NCBI GenBank assembly: GCA_965200005.1
Contig: OZ241331.1
Span: forward strand, 1,240,001-1,304,000
Direction: 5' to 3'
Source: Aldehydirespirator sp965200005
GTDB lineage: Bacteria > Actinomycetota > Acidimicrobiia > Acidimicrobiales > Aldehydirespiratoraceae
DNA length: 64,000 nucleotides
Shown: piece after piece, positions 1 to 9,174 of the stretch
Position numbering within the stretch: the stretch's first letter is position 1
How the letters are laid out: every line of letters begins with the position of its first letter
Translations under genes and position numbers: made by a program
The notes under the pieces: model-generated
The model's input: only the letters and a program-made list of their open reading frames with translations
Told to the model about the DNA's origin: nothing
The model's database searches: none

Positions 1-264
1 ACTTCAATGCCACAATTTGCGCTGCAGAGCACACAGACCGACTTGTGCCACTCGAAGCTGTTACGATGTGTCCGAAGTGGATAACGAGTCCGTTGTGTGC
101 TGACGCGTTTGCTCACTCGTTGCCTCCCGGGGTTCTGCTCGGCTGTGACGCTAGCGGCAGCAATTGGGGTGCGAGTCTGCTCAGTAGAACCCTCAAGTAG
201 GGCTGCGTCTAAAGTCTTTGGTGCGGCTGGGACCAACGATTACAGCAGGGGTGGCACGGTGTTA

Positions 265-1236
265 ATGACTTCGAGAGTTCCGATTGTGGACCTAAGCGGA
301 TCTTTCGTTCCAGGTCCTGCACGTGAAGAGGTGGTCGACCGGATACGTCGGGCGTGTGAGGATGTTGGATTCCTTGTCATTACGGGCCATGGTGTTCCGG
401 ACGCTGCGATACGGCGCATTGAGAATGTGTCGCGAGAGTTCATGGCTCTCCCGCTGGATGAGAAACTGCGTTACACCGACGTGCTTGGCAACTTCCGTGG
501 CTACACGCCGTCTCGGACTTCCGCTATAGGTCGCTCCCACGATGACGCTTCGTTACCGGATCTGTGTGAGCTGTATTCGGTCAATCGATTTGATGACCCT
601 GAAGTCGCGATACGAGCTGGCCTCAAGGAGGGTCGTGAGGCGTTCTTTGCGCCAAATACTTGGCCGGAACGTCCCGTCGACTTCAAGGACGCGTTCCAGA
701 GTTACTACGTGCTGATGGAACAACTAGCGAGCAGGTTGATGTCGCTAATGGCTCTAGCTTTGGGGCTTGAAGAGAACTGGTTTGAGGACAAGATCGCGGA
801 TCACATCACGAGTCTTGCGGTCAACTATTACAGGGAGCTAGAGACACCGGCTCCACCAGGCGTGCTGCGCAAGGGAACACATTCTGACTGGGGAAGTTTG
901 ACGATTTTGCATCACGATGGTGCGCCCGGGTTGCAGATCAGATCCCCTGAAGGTGTCTGGGAAAATGTGCCGGTCGTGTCAGACTCTTTCGTTGTGAATC
1001 TCGGCGATCTGATGGCTGTGTGGACGAACGATCGCTGGGTTTCAACACTTCACCGAGTGCTCGCACCCGAGCTACGGACAGGTGATCGCATGTCAATTGC
1101 GTTCTTTCACCAGCCAGCCTATGACGCCTACATTGAGTGCATCCCAACCTGCATGAGCGCAGATGATCCGCCGCGCCATGAGCCAACCACATCAGGTGAG
1201 TGGATCCGGTCAATGATCAATAAGGCTTATACCTAG
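265..1236 (+). CDS. 2-oxoglutarate/Fe(II)-dependent oxygenase, isopenicillin-N-synthase-like
   Basis: Cytosolic non-haem iron oxygenase of the DIOX_N + 2OG-FeII_Oxy type, 323 aa. The N-terminal DIOX_N domain (about residues 5-125) carries the family signature GFLVITGHGV. The double-stranded beta-helix domain supplies the Fe(II) triad H206-x-D208 (in GTHSDWG) and H263 (in STLHRV), and R275-x-S277 (RMS) for the 2OG carboxylate. The frame is open 56 codons further upstream, but that part has no family resemblance, so ATG 265, directly before VPIVDL, is taken as the start. Family members hydroxylate or desaturate small molecules; the substrate cannot be read from the sequence. It stands alone, convergent with the SnoaL-like gene. 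Confidence 0.85.
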   Translation: MTSRVPIVDLSGSFVPGPAREEVVDRIRRACEDVGFLVITGHGVPDAAIRRIENVSREFMALPLDEKLRYTDVLGNFRGYTPSRTSAIGRSHDDASLPDLCELYSVNRFDDPEVAIRAGLKEGREAFFAPNTWPERPVDFKDAFQSYYVLMEQLASRLMSLMALALGLEENWFEDKIADHITSLAVNYYRELETPAPPGVLRKGTHSDWGSLTILHHDGAPGLQIRSPEGVWENVPVVSDSFVVNLGDLMAVWTNDRWVSTLHRVLAPELRTGDRMSIAFFHQPAYDAYIECIPTCMSADDPPRHEPTTSGEWIRSMINKAYT

Positions 1237-1247
1237 CTGCTCTCCGG

Positions 1248-1748
1248 TCAGTGAGGAAAAACTACGGAGCCGTTTAATTCGACTCTCAGGCGTCGAAGTG
1301 TCATGTGCGAGATGAGCCAGTTGCCGTTGATGCGGCGATATCTCTCGAGATACCAACCGCTTCCGTGAAGCTCACCCAAACCTGACTCCGGCGGGAACCA
1401 GATCCGATCTTCCATAGACCAGATCGCACGCGCCTCGTCAGTACCGACGATCTCAATCTCGCTGCAATGCCCATGATGGACAGTCAGAGCATTGTTGAGA
1501 ATCTTCTGCAACCTCTTGACGAATGGGTCTCTCCCGACTGAAACGTCTGTCGCGCCAGTGTCGTCTCGAGTGTCAATCACGACATCGTGGGTGAACACAC
1601 TCGCGCAACCGTGCCAATCCTTTGAATCAAGAGTGCGGAAGTACCGCGCCTTTAGCTGCCGAATCGCCTCAATATCAGCCAACTGCTCACCCGTCGGAAC
1701 TATCCTATCCAGAAAGCCCGATACCTCAACCCGCTCACTCACCGCCAA
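1248..1748 (-). CDS. SnoaL-like / NTF2-fold protein
   Basis: 166-aa protein with the SnoaL_4 pattern: an N-terminal helix (AIRQLKARYFRTLDSKDW), then 'FTHDVVIDT', then strands ending in 'ERYRRINGNWLISHMTLRRLRVE'. The fold is a small alpha+beta cone used by polyketide cyclases, dehydratases and many uncharacterised catabolic proteins. R-Y-F plus a D/H in the cone are present, but no specific chemistry can be assigned. It is divergent from the HTH gene that begins 38 bp away and convergent with the oxygenase, so it is probably monocistronic. Confidence 0.75.
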   Translation of the reverse strand: MAVSERVEVSGFLDRIVPTGEQLADIEAIRQLKARYFRTLDSKDWHGCASVFTHDVVIDTRDDTGATDVSVGRDPFVKRLQKILNNALTVHHGHCSEIEIVGTDEARAIWSMEDRIWFPPESGLGELHGSGWYLERYRRINGNWLISHMTLRRLRVELNGSVVFPH

Positions 1749-1785
1749 GCATCCCCAGTCACACTCCCACCCTATGCTCCCCGCT

Positions 1786-2073
1786 ATGGTTGAAAGTCAC
1801 AAGCTCATGCTGGTGCCTGACGATTTGTTTGTCAGCACTCAGGGCGCGGCTGAACTACTCAATACAAGCCACGAGTATTTGCTTGGTCTGCTTGATTCGG
1901 GAGAGATCAAGTTTCGAGAGTCGAAGTGGCAGTGTCTGATAGAGCTGACTGATTTGCTGGAGTATCGCGAGCACCGCTCCGAGGTGCGACGCCGCTCGTT
2001 TCAGCGGATGTGTGAGATCGCCGAACAGTCCGGCATGTACGAACTCACAGCAACCCCGGTACGCACTCGTTAG
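1786..2073 (+). CDS. Excisionase-type HTH protein, orphan antitoxin-like
   Basis: 95-aa protein with the MerR/excisionase-like helix-turn-helix seen in antitoxins paired with PIN-domain toxins: 'VSTQGAAELLNTSHEYLLGL', 'LLDSGEIKF', 'DLLEYREHR', and a C-terminal 'EIAEQSGMY' tail. In that family the toxin gene normally follows at once, but here the next gene is a methyltransferase and no PIN ORF is seen on either strand, so it looks like a solitary antitoxin or repurposed regulator. Starts at ATG 1774, 1786 or 1807 are possible; the longer open frame overlaps the divergent SnoaL gene and is not protein-like. Confidence 0.6.
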   Translation: MVESHKLMLVPDDLFVSTQGAAELLNTSHEYLLGLLDSGEIKFRESKWQCLIELTDLLEYREHRSEVRRRSFQRMCEIAEQSGMYELTATPVRTR

Positions 2074-2099
2074 ACGCCAAGAGAGGTGCCACCCTAAGG

Positions 2100-3308
2100 G
2101 TGGTGACGGTTGGGCTGGGGTGGCGGATTGCTGAGCGGATTGGCGCTGAGGGGCCGATCCCGGTTTCGGAGTATGTGGAAGCGTGTCTTTACGACCCTGT
2201 TGATGGGTTCTATACGCGTCGCGGGGGTGGGCGTGCCGGTCGGCGGTTAGGCGACTTTGTAACGGCACCGGAGGTTGGGCCCTTGTTTGGGGCGGTCGTG
2301 GCTCGTGCGCTTGATCGCTGGTGGAGACAATACGGCTCGCCTGAGCGGTTCACGGTTGTCGATTGGGGGGCGGGGCCCGGAACGCTGGCTCGCTCAGTCC
2401 TTAAGGCACAACCGGACTGCCTCACTAGCGGAGCACTGCGGTGGCTCGCCCTGGATTTGTCAGTTGCTCAACGGGAACTGCATCCGAAACACCCGACTGT
2501 GACGAGCGCAGCGCACGTACCACGTGACTTCATTTGCCCTGGAGATGTCGGTGTTGTGGTCGCCAATGAACTGCTTGACAATCTGCCGTTTGACATCGTT
2601 GAGCGGATAGATGGTGGATGGCAAGAACTGCGCGTAACTGGCAGACAAAGTGAACCCGGCGACAAGCTGTCGTTTACTCTGATCTCTTCAACGGCTGCGC
2701 CTGACCTTGTGGACGACCTTCCCGACGGCGCGCCAATCGGCGCACGAATACCAGTTCAGCGGGCGGCTCGCCGCTGGGTTCAAGCCGCAATTCGACTGTT
2801 TGATGCGGGCAGGGTTGTGGTCTTCGATTACGGAGCCGACACCTGCACGCTGGCACGTAGATCTCTGCGGACCGCCCAAGGGTCGACCCCCGAGAGCGAG
2901 CCGTCGGCTTCCCTTGATGAAAGCACCAGCACCGGGGCCAGGGATGTCGAGGACTTTGGATGGCTGCGCACCCACCGGCATCACAGCAGTAACTCCTCAT
3001 GGCTTGAATACCCAGGTCACTGCGACATCACGACCGATGTGGCGTTAGATCAGGTCCAGGCCGACCAGGTTGCACAAGTCTCGACGCAAGCTGAGTTCCT
3101 GCAGCACCATGGCATAGACCAATTAGTTGCGCAGGGACGAAAACGCTGGACACAGCGCAGCCACATTGGCGACCTCGCTGCCCTCGCGGCCCGCAGCTGC
3201 GCAAGCGAAGCAGCAGGGCTCCTTGACCCCGACGGCATGGGCAGCTTCAGCGTGCTTCAGTGGCATTGCGGCGCATCGGCAAATGCTGACGCGTTCTTCG
3301 AACGATGA
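2100..3308 (+). CDS. MidA/NDUFAF7-like SAM-dependent methyltransferase
   Basis: 402-aa COG1565-family methyltransferase. Typical features are the N-terminal 'GPIPVSEYVEACLYDP..GFYT', the hallmark 'GDFVTAPEVGPLFGAVVARA', the SAM-binding loop 'VVDWGAGPGTLA' (about residues 88-99) and 'VVVANELLDNLPFDIV' in the position of the family NELLDALPV motif. Eukaryotic and bacterial relatives methylate arginine in respiratory-chain assembly; whether this one does is unknown. Start is GTG just downstream of a weak purine stretch. It is convergent with the SDR gene with about 100 bp between and no clear hairpin terminator. Confidence 0.85.
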   Translation: MVTVGLGWRIAERIGAEGPIPVSEYVEACLYDPVDGFYTRRGGGRAGRRLGDFVTAPEVGPLFGAVVARALDRWWRQYGSPERFTVVDWGAGPGTLARSVLKAQPDCLTSGALRWLALDLSVAQRELHPKHPTVTSAAHVPRDFICPGDVGVVVANELLDNLPFDIVERIDGGWQELRVTGRQSEPGDKLSFTLISSTAAPDLVDDLPDGAPIGARIPVQRAARRWVQAAIRLFDAGRVVVFDYGADTCTLARRSLRTAQGSTPESEPSASLDESTSTGARDVEDFGWLRTHRHHSSNSSWLEYPGHCDITTDVALDQVQADQVAQVSTQAEFLQHHGIDQLVAQGRKRWTQRSHIGDLAALAARSCASEAAGLLDPDGMGSFSVLQWHCGASANADAFFER

Positions 3309-3406
3309 CTCGAGCAAAGTCTCAGAGTCTCCGAGTAGTGCTATAGCAAGTCCACAAGACTCAATTGGTGACCTTCGACAGACTGCTCGGCCCCGTAATC
3401 AATCAG

Positions 3407-4186
3407 CTAGTACATCACCGCGCCTGCGGTCACATTCAGGTCGACTCCGGTGATGCCACTGGAGTCATCCGAAGCCAAGAACACGACTGAGCGGGCAATG
3501 TCAGACGCATCCACCAATCGCTTAAGCGGTGCAAGGCTCTCGAATTGGGCTCTGATCTCAGCTGCCGAACGGCCCTGAGCTTGTGCTTGCATCTCAAAGA
3601 CACGGTCGATGCGTTGACCTTCAACCGCACCGGGAGAAATCAGGTTTACACGGATGCCATAGGGCCCGACTTCTTCTGCCAGTGTGCGAGTGAGGCCTAT
3701 CAGTGCAGCTTTGCTAGTCGCATATGCGGTGCGGTTCAGCAACGGTCGCTTGCCAGTGATTGATCCGATGTTGATTATTGAACCGCTACCTCGTTTGGTC
3801 ATTGAGGGCAGTAGTGCCCTGCAGCACAAGAACACTCCCGTGACGTTTACAGCCATTGTCTTGGCCCAATCGTCGGGTGACACTTCCCACAAAGGTGCGG
3901 AGGGCCCGGCGATTCCACTGTTGTTCACAAGAACATCGACGTGTCCCAGGTGTTTGAGTACCGAGTTCGACATCGCCGCAACTGCTGACTCATCTGTGAC
4001 ATCGGTAGCGACAACCATGGCTTGGCGGCCGATCTCGACAACGTCTTGTGCGGTGCGTTCGAGCTTGGCTTGCGATCTGGCTGCCAACACGAGAGTTGCC
4101 CCTTGTCGTGCACATTCAAGTGCGATCTCGCGACCGATGCCCTGGCTTGCACCAGTAACCACTACTACCTTGTCCTGAAGTCTCAT
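3407..4186 (-). CDS. SDR-family NAD(P)-dependent oxidoreductase
   Basis: 259-aa classical short-chain dehydrogenase. The cofactor loop TGASQGIG is at residues 11-18; the structural motif is NNSG instead of NNAG; the active site is S142, Y155 and K159 (YATSK). The 'GAVEG' and 'LKRLVDASDIA' segments match the substrate-loop and C-terminal regions of the 3-oxoacyl reductase-like subgroup. D-rich positions after strand 2 are not decisive between NAD and NADP. A GGAG ribosome site lies about 10 bp before the ATG. Divergent from the nitroreductase, sharing a 129-bp promoter region. Confidence 0.88.
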   Translation of the reverse strand: MRLQDKVVVVTGASQGIGREIALECARQGATLVLAARSQAKLERTAQDVVEIGRQAMVVATDVTDESAVAAMSNSVLKHLGHVDVLVNNSGIAGPSAPLWEVSPDDWAKTMAVNVTGVFLCCRALLPSMTKRGSGSIINIGSITGKRPLLNRTAYATSKAALIGLTRTLAEEVGPYGIRVNLISPGAVEGQRIDRVFEMQAQAQGRSAAEIRAQFESLAPLKRLVDASDIARSVVFLASDDSSGITGVDLNVTAGAVMY

Positions 4187-4315
4187 ATTCTTACTTCTCC
4201 AATTGCCATTTGATGCAGTTCTGCGAATAGTTGAAGCATTCCTGACGCATTCGATGTTGAGATCTGTTGTCAGCGTCGGAAGGCGAATCGAGCGTTACAA
4301 CGTAGTCTGGCAGCC

Positions 4316-4966
4316 GTGACACGATTAGGACTTTCAACCGACGAAGTACTGTCAACCACCCGGGCAGTGCGCAAGCGACTCGACTTTGAGCGAGCCGTGC
4401 CCCGCTCAGTGCTGCGCGAATGCCTTGAGCTAGCGGTGCAAGCACCCACCGGCTCAAACATGCAAACCTGGCGCTTCGTTCTTGTCACAGACAGCGACAA
4501 GATCGCCGAAATCTCGGGCTACTACAGGCGTGGATTCGAGGCTTATGCCGACAGCCCACACTACGCCGGCCGGGTCTTCTCAGGTCAACAGTCTCCCCGT
4601 GCTGCTCAGCAGGCTCGGGTGGTCAGCTCCGCTGTTTACCTAGCGCGCAACATGCATCGCTGCCCGGTGTTGCTGATCCCATGCATAGTCGGGCGTTCAG
4701 ATAGCCCCGAGGGTCTCGTGTCCCAAGGTGGGTCAATCATCCCGGCCACATGGAGTTTCATGCTCGCTGCTCGTGAACGTGGTTTGGGGACATGTTGGAC
4801 GACACTTCATCTGACCTATGAACGTGAAGTGGCCGAGATAGTTGGAATCCCCTATGACGAGGTGCGCCAATTCGGTCTGATCCCAGTCGCATACACGATC
4901 GGCACGAAGTTCCGCCCGGCAACTCGCGAGAACCTTGACTCAGTCGTGAGTTGGAATACCTGGTAG
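4316..4966 (+). CDS. Nitroreductase-family flavoprotein
   Basis: 216-aa FMN-dependent nitroreductase fold: 'TTRAVRKRLDF' at the N-terminus (FMN-phosphate arginines), 'AVQAPTGSNMQTWRFVLVTD' (the family APSGGNxQPW motif), and a C-terminal 'AARERGLGTCWTTL' cap with 'IGIPYDEVRQFGLIPVAYTIG'. The start codon is GTG. Family members reduce nitro, quinone or flavin substrates or dehalogenate. The gene sits between an SDR and an IlvD-like dehydratase, consistent with a catabolic cluster. Confidence 0.85.
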   Translation: MTRLGLSTDEVLSTTRAVRKRLDFERAVPRSVLRECLELAVQAPTGSNMQTWRFVLVTDSDKIAEISGYYRRGFEAYADSPHYAGRVFSGQQSPRAAQQARVVSSAVYLARNMHRCPVLLIPCIVGRSDSPEGLVSQGGSIIPATWSFMLAARERGLGTCWTTLHLTYEREVAEIVGIPYDEVRQFGLIPVAYTIGTKFRPATRENLDSVVSWNTW

Positions 4967-5070
4967 GGTTAGTCATGGCGCAGTCAGCCCGATTTGCCCA
5001 CTAGCAAGAGTTCGCCGCGCCTTTGCGGCGGCCATGAGTGGCGGTTTCGGGCACAGCTAGCATCGGCTAT

Positions 5071-6780
5071 ATGAACTCCCCAGCGGCCACTTCTGTGGCA
5101 CTGAACACTTACTCATCGCGCATCACTCAGCCTCGTAGCCAGGGCGCTTCTCAGGCGATGTTGTTCGCTACGGGGATGCAGCGTGAAGACTTGAATAAGG
5201 CTCAAGTAGGCATCGCAGCATGCTGGTATGAGGGCAATCCCTGCAATATGCATCTCAACGATCTAAGCGCTCACGTCAAGAGTGGCGTTAGCGACTCGGG
5301 CCTTATCGGAATGCGATTCAATACCATCGGGATCTCTGATGGCATGTCGATGGGCACCGATGGCATGTCTTATTCATTACAAAGCCGTGATCTAATAGCT
5401 GATTCCATCGAAACAGTGGTGGCTGCACAATGGTATGACGCGGTCATAACCCTGCCCGGTTGTGACAAGAACATGCCTGGATGTCTCATGGCTATGGGAC
5501 GCCTTGACCGTCCCGCAATCATGGTCTATGGCGGCACGATCCGTGCCGGTTGTGCCATGGTCGGTGGTGCTGAGCAGAAGGTTGATGTGATTTCAGCCTT
5601 CCAGAGTTATGGACAGTCGCTGGTTGGAACGATCACCGAGTCTGACCGCCAGAACATTGTCGAGTGCGCGGTTCCCGGTGCCGGCGCTTGCGGTGGCATG
5701 TATACGGCAAACACGATGGCCACAGTTGCAGAAGCGATGGGCTTGAGCCTGCCGTATTCGGCCTGCAACCCAGCTGAGAGCAGCGAGAAAGTTGATGAGT
5801 GCGAACAAGCAGGGCGTGTGATCCGCACCTTGTTGGAACGCAACCTAACTCCCCGCCGCATTGTCACGCGCGCCTCACTTGAGAACGCGATGGTCTTGAC
5901 AGTTGCGCTGGGTGGTTCCACAAACGCGGTGCTGCATCTTGCGGCGGTGGCACGGGCGTTTGACATTGAGATCACGCTTGATGACTGGCTTGCTACAAGC
6001 AACCGTGTGCCCCTGCTAGCCGACATGAAACCTTCGGGTCGCTATGTGATGGAAGACCTTCACGCTGTTGGTGGCGTCCCCGGTGTTATGCGCTACCTGC
6101 TTGAGGAGGGTCTCATTGACGGTGATCAGATGACCGTCACCGGCAACTCTGTTGCAGACAATCTTGCAGATGTTGCTCCGCTTAGTGCGGGACAAGATGT
6201 CGTTGCACGCCTCGATCGTGCCGTGAAGCCACGGGGCCACATCAGCATCGTGCGAGGCAATCTTGCACCGGGTGGTGCGGTTGGCAAGATCACAGGCAAA
6301 GAAGGATTGCGCTTTGAAGGCCCAGCCCGGGTGTTCGACAGCGAAGAGGACATGCTTGCAGGCCTGGAGCGGGGTGAGATTGCTTCAGGTAATGTGATAG
6401 TGATCCGCTTTGAGGGCCCAAAGGGTGGTCCGGGAATGCCTGAGATGTTGACACCTACTAGCGCGCTCGCTGGTGCCGGCTTTCTTGATGATGTGGCGCT
6501 GGTGACTGATGGACGCTTCTCGGGTGGCAGCCACGGATTCATCATTGGTCATGTGGTGCCTGAGGCACAAGAAGGTGGCCCGATAGCGCTGGTATGTGAC
6601 GGTGATCGCATAACGATTGACGATGAGACTCACGAGATCTGTGTTGACATAAGCGACGAAGAGATGGCGAGTCGAGCAGCAGCGTGGACGGCACCCGATT
6701 ACAAGGCATCACAAGGCACCCTTTGGAAGTACATCAAGCTAGTCAGTGACGCATCTTCGGGATGTGTAACCGACGGCTAG
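5071..6780 (+). CDS. ilvD: Dihydroxy-acid dehydratase (IlvD/Edd family)
   Basis: 569-aa cytosolic Fe-S dehydratase that converts 2,3-dihydroxy acids to 2-keto acids (valine/isoleucine branch in true IlvD). The cluster-ligand regions are visible: NPCNMHL, GCDKNMPGC and PGAGACGGMYTANTM. 'DGMSMGTDGM', 'GGSTNAVLHL' and 'DGRFSGGSHGFIIGH' are further family blocks. The sequence is closer to the IlvD than to the Edd subgroup. ATG 5071 is preferred to the in-frame GTG 11 codons upstream because homology begins there. The neighbours downstream (RidA, RraA-like, amidohydrolase) are unusual for a branched-chain operon, so a sugar-acid or aromatic-acid role is possible. Confidence 0.85.
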   Translation: MNSPAATSVALNTYSSRITQPRSQGASQAMLFATGMQREDLNKAQVGIAACWYEGNPCNMHLNDLSAHVKSGVSDSGLIGMRFNTIGISDGMSMGTDGMSYSLQSRDLIADSIETVVAAQWYDAVITLPGCDKNMPGCLMAMGRLDRPAIMVYGGTIRAGCAMVGGAEQKVDVISAFQSYGQSLVGTITESDRQNIVECAVPGAGACGGMYTANTMATVAEAMGLSLPYSACNPAESSEKVDECEQAGRVIRTLLERNLTPRRIVTRASLENAMVLTVALGGSTNAVLHLAAVARAFDIEITLDDWLATSNRVPLLADMKPSGRYVMEDLHAVGGVPGVMRYLLEEGLIDGDQMTVTGNSVADNLADVAPLSAGQDVVARLDRAVKPRGHISIVRGNLAPGGAVGKITGKEGLRFEGPARVFDSEEDMLAGLERGEIASGNVIVIRFEGPKGGPGMPEMLTPTSALAGAGFLDDVALVTDGRFSGGSHGFIIGHVVPEAQEGGPIALVCDGDRITIDDETHEICVDISDEEMASRAAAWTAPDYKASQGTLWKYIKLVSDASSGCVTDG

Positions 6781-6832
6781 GGGCAGGCTTACAAAAGAAG
6801 GCTCTCCGAATGCAGTTGACAAGGAAAAGAAC

Positions 6833-7231
6833 GTGACGCGAGTTTCAATCGAAATACCTACTTTGAGCCACTCAAACCCGATACCCGCGGCGACCCGTAT
6901 CGGGCCGCTGATTGAATCAAGCATCATCATGCCCTTTGATGCCGGTTCGCGGACGCTGCCAGAGGGCCTCGATGCCCAGATTGACAATCTCTTCTTGCAC
7001 ATGGGCGAGATACTCAAGGCCGCTGGAGCCAGCTGGTCCGACGTCGTAAAGGTGACTTTCTTCACCGATGAGCCAATACCCACCCGGGCGGCGATCAACA
7101 GGCAGTGGCTCGACAAGTTCCCCGATCCGCACTCACGAGCTTCTCGCCATACGATGAACAGTCCTAAGCCCGGTAAGGCTTCTGTTTCTTGCGTCGTAAC
7201 CGCCTATGTGCAAGAGACTGAGTCGCAGTGA
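6833..7231 (+). CDS. RidA (YjgF/YER057c/UK114) family protein
   Basis: 132-aa RidA-like protein; the family deaminates reactive enamine/imine intermediates released by PLP enzymes and dehydratases. Recognised by 'LDAQIDNLFLHMGEILKAAG' followed by 'SWSDVVKVTFFTDE' and the C-terminal beta strand 'VSCVVTAYV'. The usual catalytic arginine (in 'RA.V.V..LP') is not obvious because the C-terminal half reads 'SRASRHTMN', so it may be a non-canonical subgroup. The GTG start follows an AAGGAAAAG ribosome site. It lies 52 bp after ilvD, so cotranscription is likely. Confidence 0.75.
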   Translation: MTRVSIEIPTLSHSNPIPAATRIGPLIESSIIMPFDAGSRTLPEGLDAQIDNLFLHMGEILKAAGASWSDVVKVTFFTDEPIPTRAAINRQWLDKFPDPHSRASRHTMNSPKPGKASVSCVVTAYVQETESQ

Positions 7232-7244
7232 AAGACGAGACGTA

Positions 7245-8009
7245 GTGGTGACTGCCGGTAGTGCTGAGTCAAGTTCACAGGCTTCTGTATTGCGTCCTGT
7301 CGCCCTGTCAACAGATACAAGGGCCAAACTCGCCGTTGTTTCAACGACCACAATTGCGGGGCGATTGAACGCCCGCGGCATTCGGAACTCGTTTCTTGGT
7401 GGTTTGCATCCAATCAAGCCCGGTCAGCAGATGATTGGCTACGCACACACGTTGCGATATGTACCTAAGTGTCCCGAGTACGAGAGCCGCACGCCCGTCA
7501 ATGCACAGCGGATTTCAATCGAGTCGGTAGAGCCTGGTGATGTCTTGATTATGGAGGCCCGCGGTTACCGTCATGCGGGAACGATCGGTGATATTTACGC
7601 CATGCGTGTCAAACAGCGTGGCGCTGCTGGCGTGGTAACTGACGGAGCTATCAGGGACACACCCGGAGTCGGTGATGTTGATCTGCCCGTATATCACGCA
7701 GCTTCTCATGGTGCTACGTTTGGTCGTTACCACACTGCGCTTGATCGGCAACTGCCAATTGTCTGTGCTGGGGTGACTGTATTTCCTGGTGACATTGTCG
7801 TGGGTGACGGCGAGGGTGTCGCGGTGATACCAGCACGCATCGCGGCTGAAGTTGCCGATGATGCGTATGACGTTGAGATGCGGGAGCAGTGGGCACTTGA
7901 GCGTGTAGCTGCCGGTGAAGCCGTTGACGGCGTATTTCCGCTCGGCGAGGCTCGCAGACCTGAGTTCGAACAGTGGCTACGTCAGCATTCCAGCCCGGCC
8001 AATAGCTAG
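7245..8009 (+). CDS. RraA-like / HMG-aldolase family protein
   Basis: About 254 aa, of the dimethylmenaquinone-methyltransferase/RraA fold, which includes RNase E regulators and 4-hydroxy-4-methyl-2-oxoglutarate / oxaloacetate-type aldolases. Signature regions: 'VEPGDVLIMEARGY', 'GTIGDIYAMRVKQRGAAGVV', 'TDGAIRDTPGV' and 'PGDIVVGDGEGVAVIPA'. The G-D-x-x and R-D residues that bind Mg/pyruvate are present, so an aldolase or lyase role in aromatic or sugar-acid catabolism is more likely than RNase control. GTG 7245 or 7248 lies just after the RidA stop; an ATG at 7206 would overlap RidA and is less likely. Confidence 0.7.
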   Translation: MVTAGSAESSSQASVLRPVALSTDTRAKLAVVSTTTIAGRLNARGIRNSFLGGLHPIKPGQQMIGYAHTLRYVPKCPEYESRTPVNAQRISIESVEPGDVLIMEARGYRHAGTIGDIYAMRVKQRGAAGVVTDGAIRDTPGVGDVDLPVYHAASHGATFGRYHTALDRQLPIVCAGVTVFPGDIVVGDGEGVAVIPARIAAEVADDAYDVEMREQWALERVAAGEAVDGVFPLGEARRPEFEQWLRQHSSPANS

Positions 8010-8024
8010 TAAGCCTCAAGCCGT

Positions 8025-8933
8025 ATGGCGGTGATGCGATCCAGTCCTAGGAAGTGTCTAGCCCCCAAGCGGTCGCGCAGTTCACCTCTTGAGCCGCTCC
8101 CACCGGGAGCCATTGACACTCATGTGCATGTGTTTGATGACAGATACGTAATGTCTCCGGATCGCGGTTATAACCCGCCTGAGTCGAACCTGCAACATCT
8201 GATTGACATGCATGCTCAAATCGGCGTGGAGCGGGTCGTATTCACCCAACCGTCAATCTATGGCACCGATAACAGCGCAATTCTTGATGCATGCGATGAG
8301 TTAAATGCCAATGGAGCAGATCGGGCTCGTTGTGTGGTCGCCGTTGGTACCGATGTAACAGATGTCCAGTTGCATGACATGCACACAAGGGGAAGTCGCG
8401 GCGTTCGTCTCAACAGTGACAATGAGGGTGGCATGCTGATTCAATGGGCTGATCTGCCTCGACTCTGTGAGCAGATCGCACCGTTGGGCTGGCACATTGA
8501 GTTGCTGATTCCCGGCAAGGACATCGTTGAATTAGCACCGATGATTGCATCGCTGAAGGTGCCCGTTTCAATGGGTCACTTTGCGTACCAACCCGCTGCG
8601 GCTGGAGTGACTGCTGAGGGGTTCAAGGTGCTGCTTGAGCTGTTACGCCAGGGCAGTACCTGGCTCAAAATCTCTGGTGCCGACCGAGTCAGCAGCACCG
8701 GCAGTCCCGATTATGAAGATGTCGCACCGCTAGCCGAAGCAGTACTAACAACAGCCCCTGATCGATTGATGTGGGGTACCGACTGGCCCCACCCCAACAA
8801 GTACGAAGATTCGGCCATGCCCGATGAAGGTGACCTAGTCAATTGCCTGCACAACTGGACCCACGACCCCCAACTCCGCCACAAGATCCTCATCGAAACC
8901 CCCCAAACCTTCTACGACTTCACCCCTCTCTAG
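8025..8933 (+). CDS. Amidohydrolase, 2-pyrone-4,6-dicarboxylate hydrolase-like
   Basis: 302-aa TIM-barrel metal hydrolase of the Amidohydro_2 type. The N-terminal metal site 'GAIDTHVHVFD' and C-terminal 'MWGTDWPHPNKY' are as in LigI-like PDC lactonases, and 'SIYGTDNSAILDACDEL' is also typical. It lies 15 bp after the RraA-like gene. PDC hydrolase followed by an HMG/CHA-type aldolase is the logic of the protocatechuate 4,5-cleavage route, so the pair may act on a related tricarboxylate. Substrate specificity is inferred from context only. Confidence 0.75.
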   Translation: MAVMRSSPRKCLAPKRSRSSPLEPLPPGAIDTHVHVFDDRYVMSPDRGYNPPESNLQHLIDMHAQIGVERVVFTQPSIYGTDNSAILDACDELNANGADRARCVVAVGTDVTDVQLHDMHTRGSRGVRLNSDNEGGMLIQWADLPRLCEQIAPLGWHIELLIPGKDIVELAPMIASLKVPVSMGHFAYQPAAAGVTAEGFKVLLELLRQGSTWLKISGADRVSSTGSPDYEDVAPLAEAVLTTAPDRLMWGTDWPHPNKYEDSAMPDEGDLVNCLHNWTHDPQLRHKILIETPQTFYDFTPL

Positions 8934-9174
8934 CCCAATCCCACCTCATAGTCAGAGGAGCGATTAGCCTGCATACACCGATTACGCAGCACACCTGACC
9001 CGCACATTGACTACAACACCTCGCGATACTCAGACACAGCGCGAACACGCTCTCCGGCGACTTGCTGCGCGCCAGACGAGGTCGGTTAGTGGCCGAGATG
9101 TAACTGGCGATGATCCCCGGTCGGGCGCCCATACACAGGGCCAACTCCTGGAAGACTCAGTTGGCGTCGCGAGT

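Noticed and set aside
97..264. N-terminal extension of the 2OG oxygenase resembling a signal peptide
   Set aside because: Family homology starts at ATG 265 and these enzymes are cytosolic; the extension is likely non-coding.
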